A stretch of 64,000 nucleotides of DNA, from positions 248,001 to 312,000 of the forward strand of contig NZ_UTBZ01000169.1 in assembly GCF_900580865.1 (NCBI RefSeq), read 5' to 3'. A model generated the notes under the pieces. That model saw only the letters and a list, made by a program, of their open reading frames with translations. It had not been told where the DNA came from and ran no database searches. This DNA comes from Pseudomonas viridiflava. GTDB taxonomy: Bacteria; Pseudomonadota; Gammaproteobacteria; Pseudomonadales; Pseudomonadaceae. Below, in pieces: positions 25,125-34,900 of the stretch (position 1 is the stretch's first letter; each line of letters opens with the position of its first letter). Position numbers and translations under genes: made by a program.

Positions 25125-25309
25125 GTAGGAGCTGCCGAAGGCTGCGATCTTTTGATCTTGTTTGATCGTTCCCACGCTCTGCGTGGGAATGCCTCTAGGG
25201 ACGCTCTGCGTCCAGTGACGCGGAGCGTCACGGGCTGCATGCCCACGCAGAGCGTGGGAACGATCCGCAAAAGCAAAATCAAAAGATCGCAGCCTTCGGC
25301 AGCTCCTAC
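25125..25309. repeat. REP pair of the GTAGGAGCTGCCG family, interrupted by another palindrome
   Basis: The outer arms (25125-25159 and about 25275-25309) are a normal GTAGGAGCTGCCGAAGGCTG pair. Between them sits a complete second inverted element at 25164-25265, which takes the place of the usual short loop. Confidence 0.85.
25164..25265. repeat. Nested inverted repeat, GATCGTTCCCACGCTCTGCG family
   Basis: A 102-bp element begins GATCGTTCCCACGCTCTGCG and ends with the exact inverted copy. Inner smaller inverted segments (GACGCTCTGCGTC and GACGCGGAGCGTC) are visible. This is a third palindrome family, present once in the window. Confidence 0.85.
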
Positions 25310-25473
25310 ACGTGCACGTGTGTTTTTCGCGGCACGATAGGTTTCTTCAAACCCGCAAATAGACTGGCTAAATAATCAACGAAGCTGATGTTTACTATGG
25401 CAAACCCTGAGTGGTTGCCACGGCTTTTTTGATCGATTCTGTGGACATCGAAACATGCCCACGGGAGAACACC

Positions 25474-25686
25474 ATGGCCAGCGCAATCCTTCATTCAGCC
25501 AAACGCGGCGCCTATCTGGCCATCGGTCTGTACCTGGCCGTGGTGTTGGTCGTCAGCATCGCCTCGCAGATGGAACACCGCTTCGAGGCCCCGATTGAAG
25601 TCGCCCACCCCGGCATCCAGTTCGAAGTCCGCTCGCAAAGCGTGATGGTCGATCGGGCCGAACTCGCGGGAGTCGGCGGAGCATGA
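25474..25686 (+). CDS. Small single-span membrane protein, unknown function
   Basis: A 70-residue product, MASAILHSAKRGAYL, with one hydrophobic helix (LAIGLYLAVVLVVSIA) and a polar C-terminal part ending RAELAGVGGA. GGGAG lies nine bases before ATG 25474. Its stop overlaps the start of the next small gene (ATGA), which supports both as real and coupled. No family recognised. Confidence 0.65.
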   Translation: MASAILHSAKRGAYLAIGLYLAVVLVVSIASQMEHRFEAPIEVAHPGIQFEVRSQSVMVDRAELAGVGGA

Positions 25687-25940
25687 AAGGCTACAGACTT
25701 TGGGTGATCGCTGGTTTGGCGTTCTTCACCAACGGCGCTTCATTATTGGGCATCGGTCAAGGCTCGGTCGGCGCACTGGCCCGGGCCATAGAGGCCAATC
25801 ACAACATCGCGCACAACATCGAACGGGCGAATGCGTTGGGGCTGCTGGCCGGCAATCCACCGGTGAAGGCCGCCGCCAATTTCCTCGGCCCCTTCGAAGT
25901 GGATTGCATGGCGCTCGGCATGTGCCAAGTGTTGGCTTGA
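25683..25940 (+). CDS. Small protein with N-terminal hydrophobic segment, unknown function
   Basis: An 85-residue product, MKGYRLWVIAGLAFFTNGASLL, with a signal-peptide- or anchor-like N-terminus. The rest is helical and alanine-rich, with two cysteines near the end (FEVDCMALGMCQVLA). It overlaps the preceding membrane-protein gene by four bases, so the two are likely made together. A REP pair follows. Function unknown. Confidence 0.62.
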   Translation: MKGYRLWVIAGLAFFTNGASLLGIGQGSVGALARAIEANHNIAHNIERANALGLLAGNPPVKAAANFLGPFEVDCMALGMCQVLA

Positions 25941-25944
25941 CCCT

Positions 25945-26028
25945 GTAGGAGCTGCCGAAGGCTGCGATCTTTTGATCTTTTTTTTTAAAGATCAGAACCA
26001 AAAAATCGCAGCCTTCGGCAGCTCCTAC
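25945..26028. repeat. REP pair, GTAGGAGCTGCCG family
   Basis: An inverted pair lies between the convergent small gene and the GST gene. Confidence 0.85.
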
Positions 26029-26034
26029 ATTGAG

Positions 26035-26619
26035 TTACTTCTTCATGATTGAAGTGAAAAGGTCTGATTCGAGGAAGCGCTGCAACCAGGCCTGTAAGCG
26101 AACATAAGGCGTCTGTGCAAACCACTCGCGGTCGACATGGGCAAACTGCCGAACGAACGGCAGCAGGGCGATATCCGCCAGGCTCGGATGATCGGCCAGC
26201 AGGTAATCGTGATCGTTGAGCAACGCTTCCAGCCTCTGCAAATGCACGGCTCCCTCAGCCCGATAAACCTCCATCGGCTGCTCGGGATAACGCTCGGCGT
26301 ATTTGTAGCGATTCAAATGCACCTTGAACACCTGATCATTCGCTTCGATCAGCTCGGCAATCCGTGCATCGCCATCCAGCAGCCAACCTTGCGGATCATT
26401 CTGCGCCAACGCCCAGCGCATGATCTCCAGACTCTCATCAATCACCCGCCCACCGGCATCCAGCACCGGCACCGTGCCCTTGGGCGAGATCGCCAGCATC
26501 TCGGCCGGTTTCGCCTTGAGGCTGACTTCAATGATCTCCACCGGTACACCCGAGTAACGCAACGCCATCCGCGCGCGCATCGCGTACGGGCAGCGGCGGA
26601 AGGAATACAGCGTGTTCAT
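26035..26619 (-). CDS. Glutathione S-transferase family protein
   Basis: A 194-residue cytosolic protein. The thioredoxin-fold N-terminus has the cysteine motif RRCPYAMRAR at residues 8-17, GTVPVL at the cis-proline and DESLEIMRW for glutathione binding. A helical GST-C domain follows from about 85. The CPYAxR motif points to a cysteine-type GST acting in thiol transfer or deglutathionylation rather than classical conjugation. Its start overlaps the sbcC stop by four bases, making it the third gene of an sbcD-sbcC-gst unit. Confidence 0.9.
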   Translation of the reverse strand: MNTLYSFRRCPYAMRARMALRYSGVPVEIIEVSLKAKPAEMLAISPKGTVPVLDAGGRVIDESLEIMRWALAQNDPQGWLLDGDARIAELIEANDQVFKVHLNRYKYAERYPEQPMEVYRAEGAVHLQRLEALLNDHDYLLADHPSLADIALLPFVRQFAHVDREWFAQTPYVRLQAWLQRFLESDLFTSIMKK

Positions 26620-29600
26620 TTCACCTCCAGGGTGCTCAAACCATTGCCCTGACGCTGTACCTGAATCTGCACCGGGATCCGCTCGTGCATTTCCTGTACG
26701 TGGGAAATCACCGCAACCTTGCGACCCTGCGCCTGCAAGCCATCGAGCGCATCCATCGCCAGTTGCAGCGATTCCGGATCGAGGCTGCCAAAACCTTCAT
26801 CGATAAACAGCGATTCGATCTTCAGCGTGCTCGAGGCCATCGATGCCAGGCCCAACGCCAGCGCCAACGACACGAGGAAAGTTTCGCCGCCGGACAACGA
26901 ATGCACCGAACGCAGTTCGTCGCCCATTTCCGTGTCCATCACCAGCAAACCGAGCATGCTACCGCCGCGTTTCAGGCGATAGCGTTTGACCAGTTGGCGC
27001 AGTTGCACGTTGGCGTGATGCACCAGCAGGTCGAGGTTGTAGGCCTGGGCGATCTTGCGGAAGGTGTCGCCGGTGGCCGAGCCGATCAAGGCACTCAGTC
27101 GCGCCCAGCGTTGATACTCGGCATACGCCGCGGCGATCTGCTGCGCCAGCGCCTGATTGGCGTTTTGCCGGCGCTGGTCTTCGACCTGTTTCGCTCGCAG
27201 TTCGGCGCACTGTTGCTCGCTGAGAGTGAACTGGTTTTGCAGGTCGGTGAGGGCGCTGGCGAGCTGTTCGGCATCAAGGTTGCCGTTGTGTTGCGCCTGA
27301 TGATCGAGCAGGCGCTGATCGCGTTCCAGCAACAACACTTGGGCCTGTTCAATGGCTTTTTCGTTGTGCTGCAAGCGCTGGCGCAGCTCGGTGACTTGCG
27401 CGTCATCGACCCGCAACAGGTCTTCGAGGCCACCGTCATCCAGCTCCGGATGACGGGCGCGCCAGTCGGCAATCTTGCCGGCCAAATCCTGCTCCTCGCT
27501 TTGCAGCGCTTGCAGGCGCTCCTGTTGCGCTTTGAGTTCGGCCGCGATCTGCACGAGTTGCGTGCGCACGCTTTGCAGCTCCTGCGCGGTGCCGGTTTCG
27601 GCATTGCGCGCCTGCTCAACCGCTTGCTCAAGCTGCTGCTGCCAGTGCTCGGCGCTGCTGTGCTCGCCAAGCAGTTGCGCGAGTTTCTGCTGGCAGGTGA
27701 GCTGCTGCTCGGTCAGCGCCGTGAATTGCTGTTCGGCGCTGAGCAACTGCTGTGCACGGGTCTGTTGGCGGTCCTGTTCTTTCTCCAGCGTTTGTTGCCG
27801 CTGTTGCTGCTCGGCCTGTTCTTCCTTCTGCTGATCGACCTGCGTCAGACGCTCGGCGATCTGCCGGTCAAGCTGCATGAACGTTGCCGCCGGCTCCTGG
27901 CGCAGAGCTTCAAGGGTGTCGGCCGGCAGCAGATTGCCGAACGCGGTCAGTTCTTCGTCGAGGCGCTGACGGTCGCTGCTCAGCTCACGTTGCTGGTTGC
28001 TCAGGTGCTGCGCCGCTTGCTGATGCGCAGTCTCTGCCTGACGCAATTGCTGGGTCAGGCGCGCGGCATCCTGTTGCAGGGTGAGCAGGGCGCTCTGGCG
28101 TTGTTCGTCCTGAGTGATGCTCTGGTTCAGCTGATCGTTTTGCCGAGACAGCCAGGCATCACGCTTGTCAGACTCCTGATTGAACAACTGCGCGGCCAGC
28201 GGATGTGCGTCGAGGCTTGGCGCCAACGCTTGTTGCTGAGTGGCCAGTTGTTCTTGCTGTTGCAGCAGTTCTTTCTGCTGAGCAATCACACCGCCGACTT
28301 CGGCGCGCAACTCGATGAGTTTTTCCTTGAGCTGTTCGACCACCTGCTGAGCATTGGCCTGTTCGCTTTCATCATGGCGACCAAGGCTTTGCAGCAGCGC
28401 TTCCGGTTGATGATACGGGTGCTCGTTGCTGCCGCAGACCGGGCACGGTTGATCGTCCTGCAACTGCGCGCGCAACTCCTCGACACTGGCACTGCGCGCG
28501 ACGCGCTGACGTTCAAGCAGCTCGCGGGTGACGTTGAGGGTTTGCTCGGCGACGGTCAGATCGGCTTTGCTTTTCACGCCGTCCTGAGTCAGGCGTTCGC
28601 GTTGCTGCTGGGCGCTGAGCTGGCGTTGTTGCAGCTCGCTGCTGCGCTTGTCGAGATCCTGTTGTGTGGCCCACAGGCGCGACAGGTCTTCGAAGGCGCG
28701 CAGTTGTTTGCGGTTGTCCTGCAGCAGCGTGCCGAGGATACCGATCTGCTCGGCGACGGCATCCGGTTCGGCGCCGGCTTCTTTGAACAGCACTTCCAAT
28801 TGCTGCTTTTGCGTGGTCAGTTCTTCAGCGCTGCGGGTGGCGTTTCCTTCAAGGCTCGCCAGTTCGGCCTGGCCTTTGATCAAGCGGTTGCCGATCAGCA
28901 TCAGCTGTTGCAGGCGATCGCGGTAGGCATTCCACGCGTCACTCAGCGGCGCCAGATGAGCGCTTTGCTCAAGTTCGGCGGCGATGCGTTGCAGGCGTTC
29001 GCCGACCTGAGTCTGTTTTTCCTGCAAGGCTTGAATGGCATTCTGGCCCTCGGTGCAAGCCTGCTGCGCAGTGAGCTTGGCTTCGGCACTCTGGGCGACA
29101 TCCTTGGCCAGGCGGGCGAGGGTGCTTTGTTCTTCAAAGGCCTGACGCAAGAGCGGCGCGCTCTCGCTTTGCCGTTGCTGCGCTTCGCTCAGTGCGACTT
29201 TCGCCGCTTCGAGGTTGTGCTCCAGTTGCGTTTGGCGCTCGGTCAGCTCGGTGTGTTGCTGCGTGTGCGCAGCAATCTGTGCGGCCAACGGCGTCAGCAG
29301 GGCATCGAGTTCGGTTTTGCGCGCGAACTGGTGCCGTTGTGGGCCGAGCTGCTCCAGGCGCGTCAGTTTCACCCGCTCGCCGGCCAGACTTTCCGATTGC
29401 TGCTGAGCGCTGTGCAGTTGCTCGGCGGCGGCTTGCTGCGCGTCTTGCAACACACGTAAATCCTTGAGCCAGCCGTGCTGTTGCTCAAGTTGTTTGAGCT
29501 GCGCCTGCTGCAACTTCATTTGCTGTTGCGCAGCATTGAAACGCTCATCCAGTTCGGCCCGGGCTTCGGGCGCCAACGGGGTCACGCCAGTGGCCTGATC

Positions 29601-30257
29601 CTGCAACAGCTTGTGCGCTTCGCGGGCCTCTTTAGTCTTGTCAAAGGCGCGGCGGCCGAGGCGGGTGTACAGCGCGGTGTCGGTGAGCTTTTCCAGCAGT
29701 TCGCTGCGGTCGTTGTCGTCAGCCTTGAGGAACGCGCTGAACTCACTCTGGGCCAGCAGCACGGCGCGGGTGAACTGTTCGAAGTTCAGGCCGAGCGCGG
29801 CTTCCAGTTGGGTTTTGTATTCACCTTTTTGACTGGCGAGCAGTTGATCCTGATCGATATCGCGCAGGCTCTGACGGCTGGCCTGCAACTTGCCGCCGGC
29901 CTTCTCGCGGGCGCGGTTGGCTTCCCAGCGCGCTCGATAGCGACGGCCATCGACACCGACAAAATCCACTTCGGCATAACCTTCGCCGGTACCGCGCCGC
30001 AGCAGTGTGCGTGGGTCACCGGTGGCAATTTCGCCGTCGGCATCCGGGACTTTCGCGTCACGTCCCGTGTTGTTCAGACGCGGCACCGCGCCGAACAGCG
30101 CCAGACACAACGCGTCGAGCAGGGTGCTTTTACCGGCACCGGTCGGGCCGGTGATCGCGAACAAACCGGCGCTGGCCAATGGCTCGGCGGTGAAATCGAT
30201 CTCGAACGGGCCGGCCAGCGAGGCCAGGTTCTTCAAGCGAATGGCGAGAATCTTCAT
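26616..30257 (-). CDS. sbcC: SbcC, ATPase/coiled-coil subunit of the SbcCD nuclease
   Basis: A 1213-residue SMC-like protein of the Rad50 family. N-terminal Walker A GPTGAGKSTLLDAL lies near 37. Two long Q/E/L-rich coiled coils flank the zinc hook CPVCGSNEH at about 607. The ABC signature LSGGETFLVSLALALGLA and Walker B SLFIDEGFG are near the C-terminus. With SbcD it cleaves hairpins and protein-blocked DNA ends. Length is slightly above the E. coli protein. It overlaps sbcD by four bases at the 5' side and the GST gene by four at the 3' side. The open frame on the other strand is a coding shadow. Confidence 0.97.
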   Translation of the reverse strand: MKILAIRLKNLASLAGPFEIDFTAEPLASAGLFAITGPTGAGKSTLLDALCLALFGAVPRLNNTGRDAKVPDADGEIATGDPRTLLRRGTGEGYAEVDFVGVDGRRYRARWEANRAREKAGGKLQASRQSLRDIDQDQLLASQKGEYKTQLEAALGLNFEQFTRAVLLAQSEFSAFLKADDNDRSELLEKLTDTALYTRLGRRAFDKTKEAREAHKLLQDQATGVTPLAPEARAELDERFNAAQQQMKLQQAQLKQLEQQHGWLKDLRVLQDAQQAAAEQLHSAQQQSESLAGERVKLTRLEQLGPQRHQFARKTELDALLTPLAAQIAAHTQQHTELTERQTQLEHNLEAAKVALSEAQQRQSESAPLLRQAFEEQSTLARLAKDVAQSAEAKLTAQQACTEGQNAIQALQEKQTQVGERLQRIAAELEQSAHLAPLSDAWNAYRDRLQQLMLIGNRLIKGQAELASLEGNATRSAEELTTQKQQLEVLFKEAGAEPDAVAEQIGILGTLLQDNRKQLRAFEDLSRLWATQQDLDKRSSELQQRQLSAQQQRERLTQDGVKSKADLTVAEQTLNVTRELLERQRVARSASVEELRAQLQDDQPCPVCGSNEHPYHQPEALLQSLGRHDESEQANAQQVVEQLKEKLIELRAEVGGVIAQQKELLQQQEQLATQQQALAPSLDAHPLAAQLFNQESDKRDAWLSRQNDQLNQSITQDEQRQSALLTLQQDAARLTQQLRQAETAHQQAAQHLSNQQRELSSDRQRLDEELTAFGNLLPADTLEALRQEPAATFMQLDRQIAERLTQVDQQKEEQAEQQQRQQTLEKEQDRQQTRAQQLLSAEQQFTALTEQQLTCQQKLAQLLGEHSSAEHWQQQLEQAVEQARNAETGTAQELQSVRTQLVQIAAELKAQQERLQALQSEEQDLAGKIADWRARHPELDDGGLEDLLRVDDAQVTELRQRLQHNEKAIEQAQVLLLERDQRLLDHQAQHNGNLDAEQLASALTDLQNQFTLSEQQCAELRAKQVEDQRRQNANQALAQQIAAAYAEYQRWARLSALIGSATGDTFRKIAQAYNLDLLVHHANVQLRQLVKRYRLKRGGSMLGLLVMDTEMGDELRSVHSLSGGETFLVSLALALGLASMASSTLKIESLFIDEGFGSLDPESLQLAMDALDGLQAQGRKVAVISHVQEMHERIPVQIQVQRQGNGLSTLEVK

Positions 30258-31498
30258 GGCTGCTCGCCCTCCAGTTGTACGTCCTGCAGCAGTTCGGCGA
30301 AGTCCTTCAGCGTTTGCTCGTCGACTTCACTGCCGTAGTTGTCGAGCCAGGCGCGGCTGAACAGTTCTTGCGGGGTGAGTTGGTCGAGTTCGATCAGCGC
30401 GGTGCCGTCATCGCTGCCGTCAGCGCCACGGTTGCCGGCGTATTCGGCGGCGATCCGCACCAGGCGCACGGCTTTGCCTTGCAGGGCGCTTTCGACTTGA
30501 TGGCGCAGATCCGGCTGCGGTTCGTCGAGGGTTACGCGCACTTCCAGCCACGGTTGCCGTTGCGTTTCGGCAAGCAGGTCGATGTTCGGCAGATCGGCCA
30601 GTTGCAGCAGAATCTCCGCCAGCGGTGCCGGGCCGACTCGTTGCAGATTGACCGAGCGCGGGATCAGTTTCGGCTCAACGCTGACCAGGGTTTCGCCATC
30701 GAGGGTGACGTCGAGGATCTGATGCTGATAGCCAATCTCCGAGAATGACAGCGGAATCGGCGAACCGCTGTAACGAATGCGCTCCTCACCGTTGACCTTC
30801 TGTGGTTTGTGCAAATGGCCGAGGGCGACGTAACTGATGCTCGGCCCGAAAAGGCTGGCGGGCAGGGCTTCGGCGTTGCCGATGATCAGGCTGCGCTCGG
30901 AGTCTTCCGACACGGAGCCGCCGGCCATGTGCGCGTGGCTGATGGCAATCAGCGCCTGACCGGGTTGGCGCTTGGCGTTGGCGGCTTCGATCAGCCATTC
31001 GTGCACCTGTCCGATGCCACGCAAATAGTTGTCGCCCAGATGCGCGCCGGTTACCTCCGCCGGACGCAGGAAGGGTAGCGCTAGGCACCACGCGGCGATT
31101 TCTCCGGTTTTATCCGGCAACGGCAGCAGCAGACGCTCGGCATCCAGTTGCCCGTCATCCAGCCACAACACCCGACCCAGCGCATGGGTGCGCAAACGGC
31201 GCATCAACGGCGCGGGCAGTTCGATCCGCGAGCCGGAATCGTGGTTGCCGGCGATCATCACTATGGTCAGCAACGGCTGCTGCTCATGGGCGCTGACGAT
31301 GAAGTCGTAGAGACGTTCCTGAGCTTTGACCGGCGGATTGACCGTGTCGAAGATGTCCCCGGCAATCAGCAGCACATCCGGCTGCGCCAATTGCAGTTGG
31401 CGCAGCAGCCATTCGAGGAAGCACGCATGCTCGAAATCGCGCTCCTGGCCGTGCAGGTTTTGCCCAAGGTGCCAGTCGGAGGTGTGGAACAGACGCAA
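30254..31498 (-). CDS. sbcD: SbcD, nuclease subunit of SbcCD
   Basis: A 414-residue calcineurin-fold nuclease of the Mre11 family. Metal motifs in order: SDWHLGQNL (7-15), GDIFDTVNPP (47-56), AGNHDSGSR (81-89), SHAHMAGG near 180 and LGHLHKPQ near 218. The C-terminal third is the capping/dimer domain. It forms the SbcCD complex with SbcC, which follows with a four-base overlap. Given the many long palindromes in this genome, a hairpin nuclease is a fitting neighbour, though this is only context. Confidence 0.97.
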   Translation of the reverse strand: MRLFHTSDWHLGQNLHGQERDFEHACFLEWLLRQLQLAQPDVLLIAGDIFDTVNPPVKAQERLYDFIVSAHEQQPLLTIVMIAGNHDSGSRIELPAPLMRRLRTHALGRVLWLDDGQLDAERLLLPLPDKTGEIAAWCLALPFLRPAEVTGAHLGDNYLRGIGQVHEWLIEAANAKRQPGQALIAISHAHMAGGSVSEDSERSLIIGNAEALPASLFGPSISYVALGHLHKPQKVNGEERIRYSGSPIPLSFSEIGYQHQILDVTLDGETLVSVEPKLIPRSVNLQRVGPAPLAEILLQLADLPNIDLLAETQRQPWLEVRVTLDEPQPDLRHQVESALQGKAVRLVRIAAEYAGNRGADGSDDGTALIELDQLTPQELFSRAWLDNYGSEVDEQTLKDFAELLQDVQLEGEQP

Positions 31499-31677
31499 GG
31501 TGGACTCCGCAACAATTAAAGAGGTGATGGCCGCGAGGAAATGATGGGCGGCGAAAGAGGGGAGAGTTTACAGATTATTGCGGCGGGAGGGCTTGTTGTG
31601 CGGGTGAGCGATTCTTACCAGGAGCGCAGTTTTATTCATACCGCTCATCGGGATCGACGGCTCAAGTGATTCAAAAA

Positions 31678-31706
31678 TTGACGCCAAAATAGTGGCCATC
31701 TAATAT
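31678..31706 (+). promoter_or_regulatory. Sigma-70-like promoter for the CdiA/FHA gene
   Basis: TTGACG at 31678-31683 and TAATAT at 31701-31706 are 17 bp apart, the ideal spacing. The start of transcription would be near 31713, leaving a leader of about 200 bases before ATG 31910. The region 31499-31909 holds no other gene that I can support. Confidence 0.6.
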
Positions 31707-31909
31707 CGCGCCACGATGTTGATATCAATGCGCTACTACCAGGGTGCAATGGGGCGTTTCGCGATCTGCTCCGTGATTGACTGAGTTCTTACGTCATCTC
31801 CCTTTACCCGTTATTGGCTCTGATCGGCACCCACGTGAGTGCCAGGTCAGCAGGTAGTGCGCCTGCCGTCAATCCAACTATTACTGCCCGTTGTAAAGAG
31901 ACTTTAAAC

Positions 31910-34900
31910 ATGGACGTTCGCCAGTACGCCTTTCTCGCTCGTCAGCCTGCTGCTGCCGTGAAAACCCGCGAGTCTTTCCTCGGCATGCCCAAGCGCGGCC
32001 TGGCGTTCCTGTTGGCGAACGTGATGTTCTGGCAACCGATGTGGGCGCAAGCCGACGGCATTGTGGTGGCCAACCCGAATACCTCGCTGGATCGCGCCGG
32101 CAATGGCGTGCCGATCATCAACATCGCCACGCCCAATGCCAGCGGCCTGTCGCACAACCAGTTTCACGATTACAACGTTGGCGCGCAGGGGCTGATCCTC
32201 AACAACGGCTCGACGCAGAACAATCTCACCCAGTTGGGCGGGCACATCATCGACAACCCGAATCTGAAAAACAGCGGTTCGGCGCAAGCGATTCTCAACG
32301 AAGTCATCAGCGGCAACCCGAGCCAGTTGCGCGGTTACACCGAGGTGGCGGGGCAGTCGGCGCGGGTGATCGTCGCCAACCCTTACGGCATTACTTGCAA
32401 CGGTTGCGGTTTCATCAACTCGCCACGGGTGACGTTGACCACCGGCAAACCGGTGCTCGACAACGGTCGGCTGGATCGCTTTCAAGTGGATCAGGGCAGC
32501 GTCGCTATTGAAGGAACGGGCCTCAACGCGACCAACGTCGACCGTTTTGAAATCATCACCCGCAGCGCAAAGATCAACGCGCAACTTCAGGCACAGAACC
32601 TGACCATCGTTGCCGGTCGCAACGACGTCAACGCACAAACCCTCAATGCCACGGCCCGCGCCGATGACGGCAGCGCTAAACCGCAACTGGCCATCGACTC
32701 CTCGGCGCTGGGCGGCATGTACGCTGGGGCGATCAAACTGGTCGGCACCGAGGCCGGCGTCGGGGTGAAACTCGACGGCAAGCTGATTGCCAGCGGCGGC
32801 GATATTCAACTCGACGCCAACGGGCAACTGAGTCTGGTCGACACCTCGGCCACTGGCGCGGTCAACGTCAAGGCCGCCAGCCTTGATGCACGCGGCCCGG
32901 TTTACGCCGGCACCGCGCTCAACGTGCAAACCCAGGGCAACCTGACCAACCGTCAGACCCTTGCGGCCCGCGACAGCATCAACCTCAGCGCCGGCGGCCA
33001 ACTGACCAATGCCGGGACCATCGAAGCCGGCGTCAATGCCGACGGTAGCCGCAATGCCAACGGCGATCTGAGTATCACCGCGCAGCACCTCGACAACACC
33101 GGAAAAACGCTCACCGCCAGCCGCAATCTGACGGTCAACACCGCGCAAACCCTGAACAACCAGGGCGGCACGCTCAGCGGGCAAACCGCCGCGATCACTG
33201 CCGGCACGCTGGACAACCGCAACGCCGGCAAAGTGCAGAGCAACACCACCCTGAACCTCAATGCCGCGCAGGTACTCAACAGCCAAGGCGTAATCAACAG
33301 CAACGCCGGCCTCACCGCCAACATCGGCCAGTTGATCAACAGCAGCGGCGAACTTAGCAGTCAGACTGACGTGATCCTCAACGTCACCTCGCTGGATAAC
33401 GTTGCCGGCCTGATGAGTGCCGGCCGTCTGCTCGACATCAGCGCCCTCGGCGCGATCAACAACCGCACCGGCAAGATCGGCGCTAAACAGACCTTGCTGG
33501 TAAAAGCCCAACAACTCGATAACAGCCAGCAAGGCCAGTTGACCAGCGAAGGCACACTGACCACGCGGATCAGCGAGCAACTGAACAACCAGAACAAGGG
33601 CCTGATCCAGGCCAACGGCGCCATGGACGTGCAGGCTACGCGCCTGGATAACCGCGCCGGCAAGATTTCCAGCCTCAATACCCTGACCGTCAGCAGCGCC
33701 AACACCGACAACCGTGGCGGGACGATTCGCGCCGATCAGGCCGCCAAACTGCTGATCGACAACCTGGACAACCGCGACAAGGGCCGCCTCGAAAGCAAGA
33801 CGGCGCTGAGCTTCGACGGCAACACGCTGAACAACAGCAATGGCGGTCTGCTGACCTCGAACGGCGTGTTGAGCCTCAAAGTCAAAGCCGTGACCAACGA
33901 TGGCGGACGGGTTTCCGCCAAGGGTGATATCGACGCCAACATCGACAGCCTCAATCAAGAGCACGGTGAACTGGTCGCCGAAGGCAACCTGCTGCTCACC
34001 GGCAAAACCCTCAACAGCCATCAGGACAGCCTCGTTGGCTCGCTCAGAACCCTGACCGTCAACGTCGAGCAGATCGACAACCGTGCCAGCACACTCTCCA
34101 GCCAACTGGATTTGCACATCAATGGTTCGCGTCTGGACAACAGTGACGGCGGCAAGGTGCTGTCCGACACCACACTGGCGCTGAAGGTCGCGCAGATCAT
34201 CAACGCCACTAACGGCCTGATTTTCAGCAAGGGTGCGAGCACCCTCAGCGGCATCGGTCTGAGCAACGTCGGCGGGCGCATCGTCAGCCAGACCACTCTC
34301 GGGCTGACCTTTGACGAGACCATGGACAACCAGCAAGGCCTGATCAGCAGCGAAGGGCAGATGACCCTCAGCGCCGGCAGCCTCGACAATCGTCTGGGCA
34401 AACTGTCGAGCCTTGAAGCGATGGCGCTGACTGCCAGCGGTTCCGTGCTGAGTCAGGGCGGCCTGATCGTTTCGCAAAAAGGCCTGACCTTTAAAAGTGG
34501 CAGTCTGGATAACAGCGACAACGGCATCATCAGCGTAAAGGCTGATTCGACCCTGACTACCGGTGAGTTGAAGAACCGTCAGGGCGGCAGTATCGCCACC
34601 GATGGCTCACTATTATTGACCGCCGCGCACCTGGACAACTCCGGCGGCAGCCTCGGCAGTCAGCAGAAACTCGAAGTCTCGGTGACCTCGCTGGAACAGG
34701 ACGGCGGCGAGCTGTTCAGCAACGGCGACCTGACCCTGGACATGAACAACGGTCTGCTCGACAACCAGCGCGGCAACATCCATACGCCGGGCCAGTTGCT
34801 GCTGAAAAACCTCAAGGACGTCAACAACAGCGCCGGGGAAATCTCGGCCGCCAAGGCCTGGAGTGTTAACGCGCAAAGCCTGAATAACGACGGCGGCAAA

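Noticed and set aside
26685..29459. Open frame of 924 codons on the plus strand
   Set aside because: It is antisense to sbcC; its leucine-rich product mirrors the Q/L-rich coiled coil and has no domain of its own.
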